The position numbers and the translations under genes were made by a program. Shown here one piece after another: positions 4,966 to 5,095 of a DNA stretch of 5,095 bases (the first letter of the stretch is position 1; every line of letters begins with the position of its first letter). The stretch spans positions 1 through 5,095 of the forward strand of contig JAKEHC010000026.1 in NCBI GenBank assembly GCA_022615255.1, written 5' to 3'. The notes below the pieces were generated by a model that searched no databases, was not told where the DNA came from, and worked only from the letters and a program-made list of their open reading frames with translations. The DNA is from Candidatus Dadabacteria bacterium. GTDB lineage: Bacteria > Desulfobacterota_D > UBA1144 > Nemesobacterales > CSP1-2.

Positions 4966-5095
4966 TTATTTAATTCTTAACGGTATCCCAGAGATAAGCA
5001 CATATACCTCATCGCATATCTCAGCGACTTTTTGATTAATACTTCCCAGTTCCGCCTGATAGTCTCTTGAGGTTTTATCTCCGGGGATAATACCC
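4966..5095 (-). CDS. cobU: C-terminus of adenosylcobinamide kinase / adenosylcobinamide-phosphate guanylyltransferase (5' part outside window)
   Basis: Only the last 42 codons and the TAA stop are present; full-length members have about 170-190 aa. CobU (CobP) phosphorylates adenosylcobinamide and then adds GMP, giving the adenosylcobinamide-GDP that cobalamin synthase joins to the CobT product. The fragment matches the family's end in order: GIIP (family NEVGxGIVP), an R-x-Y...G-x-x-NQ stretch (family RxFRDxxGxxNQ), then AEICDEVYVL and the closing SGIPLRIK (family AGxPxxxK). The kinase P-loop and the guanylylated His are upstream, outside the window, so completeness cannot be judged. The gene converges on cobT, 125 bp away, which places two nucleotide-loop enzymes side by side on opposite strands. 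The identification rests on a short but characteristic tail. Confidence 0.85.
   Translation of the reverse strand, partial: GIIPGDKTSRDYQAELGSINQKVAEICDEVYVLISGIPLRIK

Noticed and set aside
3728..5095. Cobalamin riboswitch near cobT or cobU
   Set aside because: No B12-box-like conserved core is visible before cobT, which starts one base after queE. The region upstream of cobU is outside the window.

Overview
The window looks like a piece of a bacterial chromosome of moderate to low GC. The CobT is of the bacterial type, starts are a mix of ATG, GTG and TTG, and the apparent -10 boxes are TATAAT. I cannot name a phylum from the sequence. No mobile element, CRISPR array, tRNA or rRNA is visible.

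Layout, left to right: (1) At the left edge, on the minus strand, lies the N-terminal 278 codons of a berberine-bridge/6-hydroxynicotine-oxidase-type flavoprotein; its 3' end is outside the window. (2) A divergent intergenic region of 180-255 bp, depending on the queC start, holds a perfect 9+9 inverted repeat and a TATAAT box. (3) queC (plus strand) encodes 7-cyano-7-deazaguanine (preQ0) synthase. (4) A SAM-dependent O-methyltransferase of the acetylserotonin/hydroxyneurosporene class (plus) follows. (5) queE (plus) encodes the radical-SAM 7-carboxy-7-deazaguanine synthase. (6) cobT (plus) begins one base after the queE stop, at a TTG codon. (7) A 125-bp convergent intergenic region has a short 10-nt tandem repeat and a hairpin. 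(8) At the right edge, on the minus strand, are the last 42 codons of cobU, the adenosylcobinamide kinase/guanylyltransferase.

Two pathways meet here. QueE makes 7-carboxy-7-deazaguanine and QueC turns it into preQ0, the precursor of queuosine/archaeosine-type tRNA bases and other deazapurines; FolE and QueD are not in the window. CobT activates the cobamide lower-ligand base and CobU activates the corrin side chain; both feed cobalamin synthase in nucleotide-loop assembly. Tight queE-cobT coupling ties the two pathways into one transcript.

The methyltransferase and the flavoprotein differ from their neighbours in arginine codon use (mainly CGN against mainly AGR). This suggests the que/cob genes are the older resident set and the methyltransferase came from elsewhere or evolved under different constraints. 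I see no clear-cut new defence or mobile system. The most interesting points are the mixed deazapurine/cobamide arrangement, the divergent operator-like palindrome, and two TATAAT boxes placed so close to start codons that the messages would be nearly leaderless.
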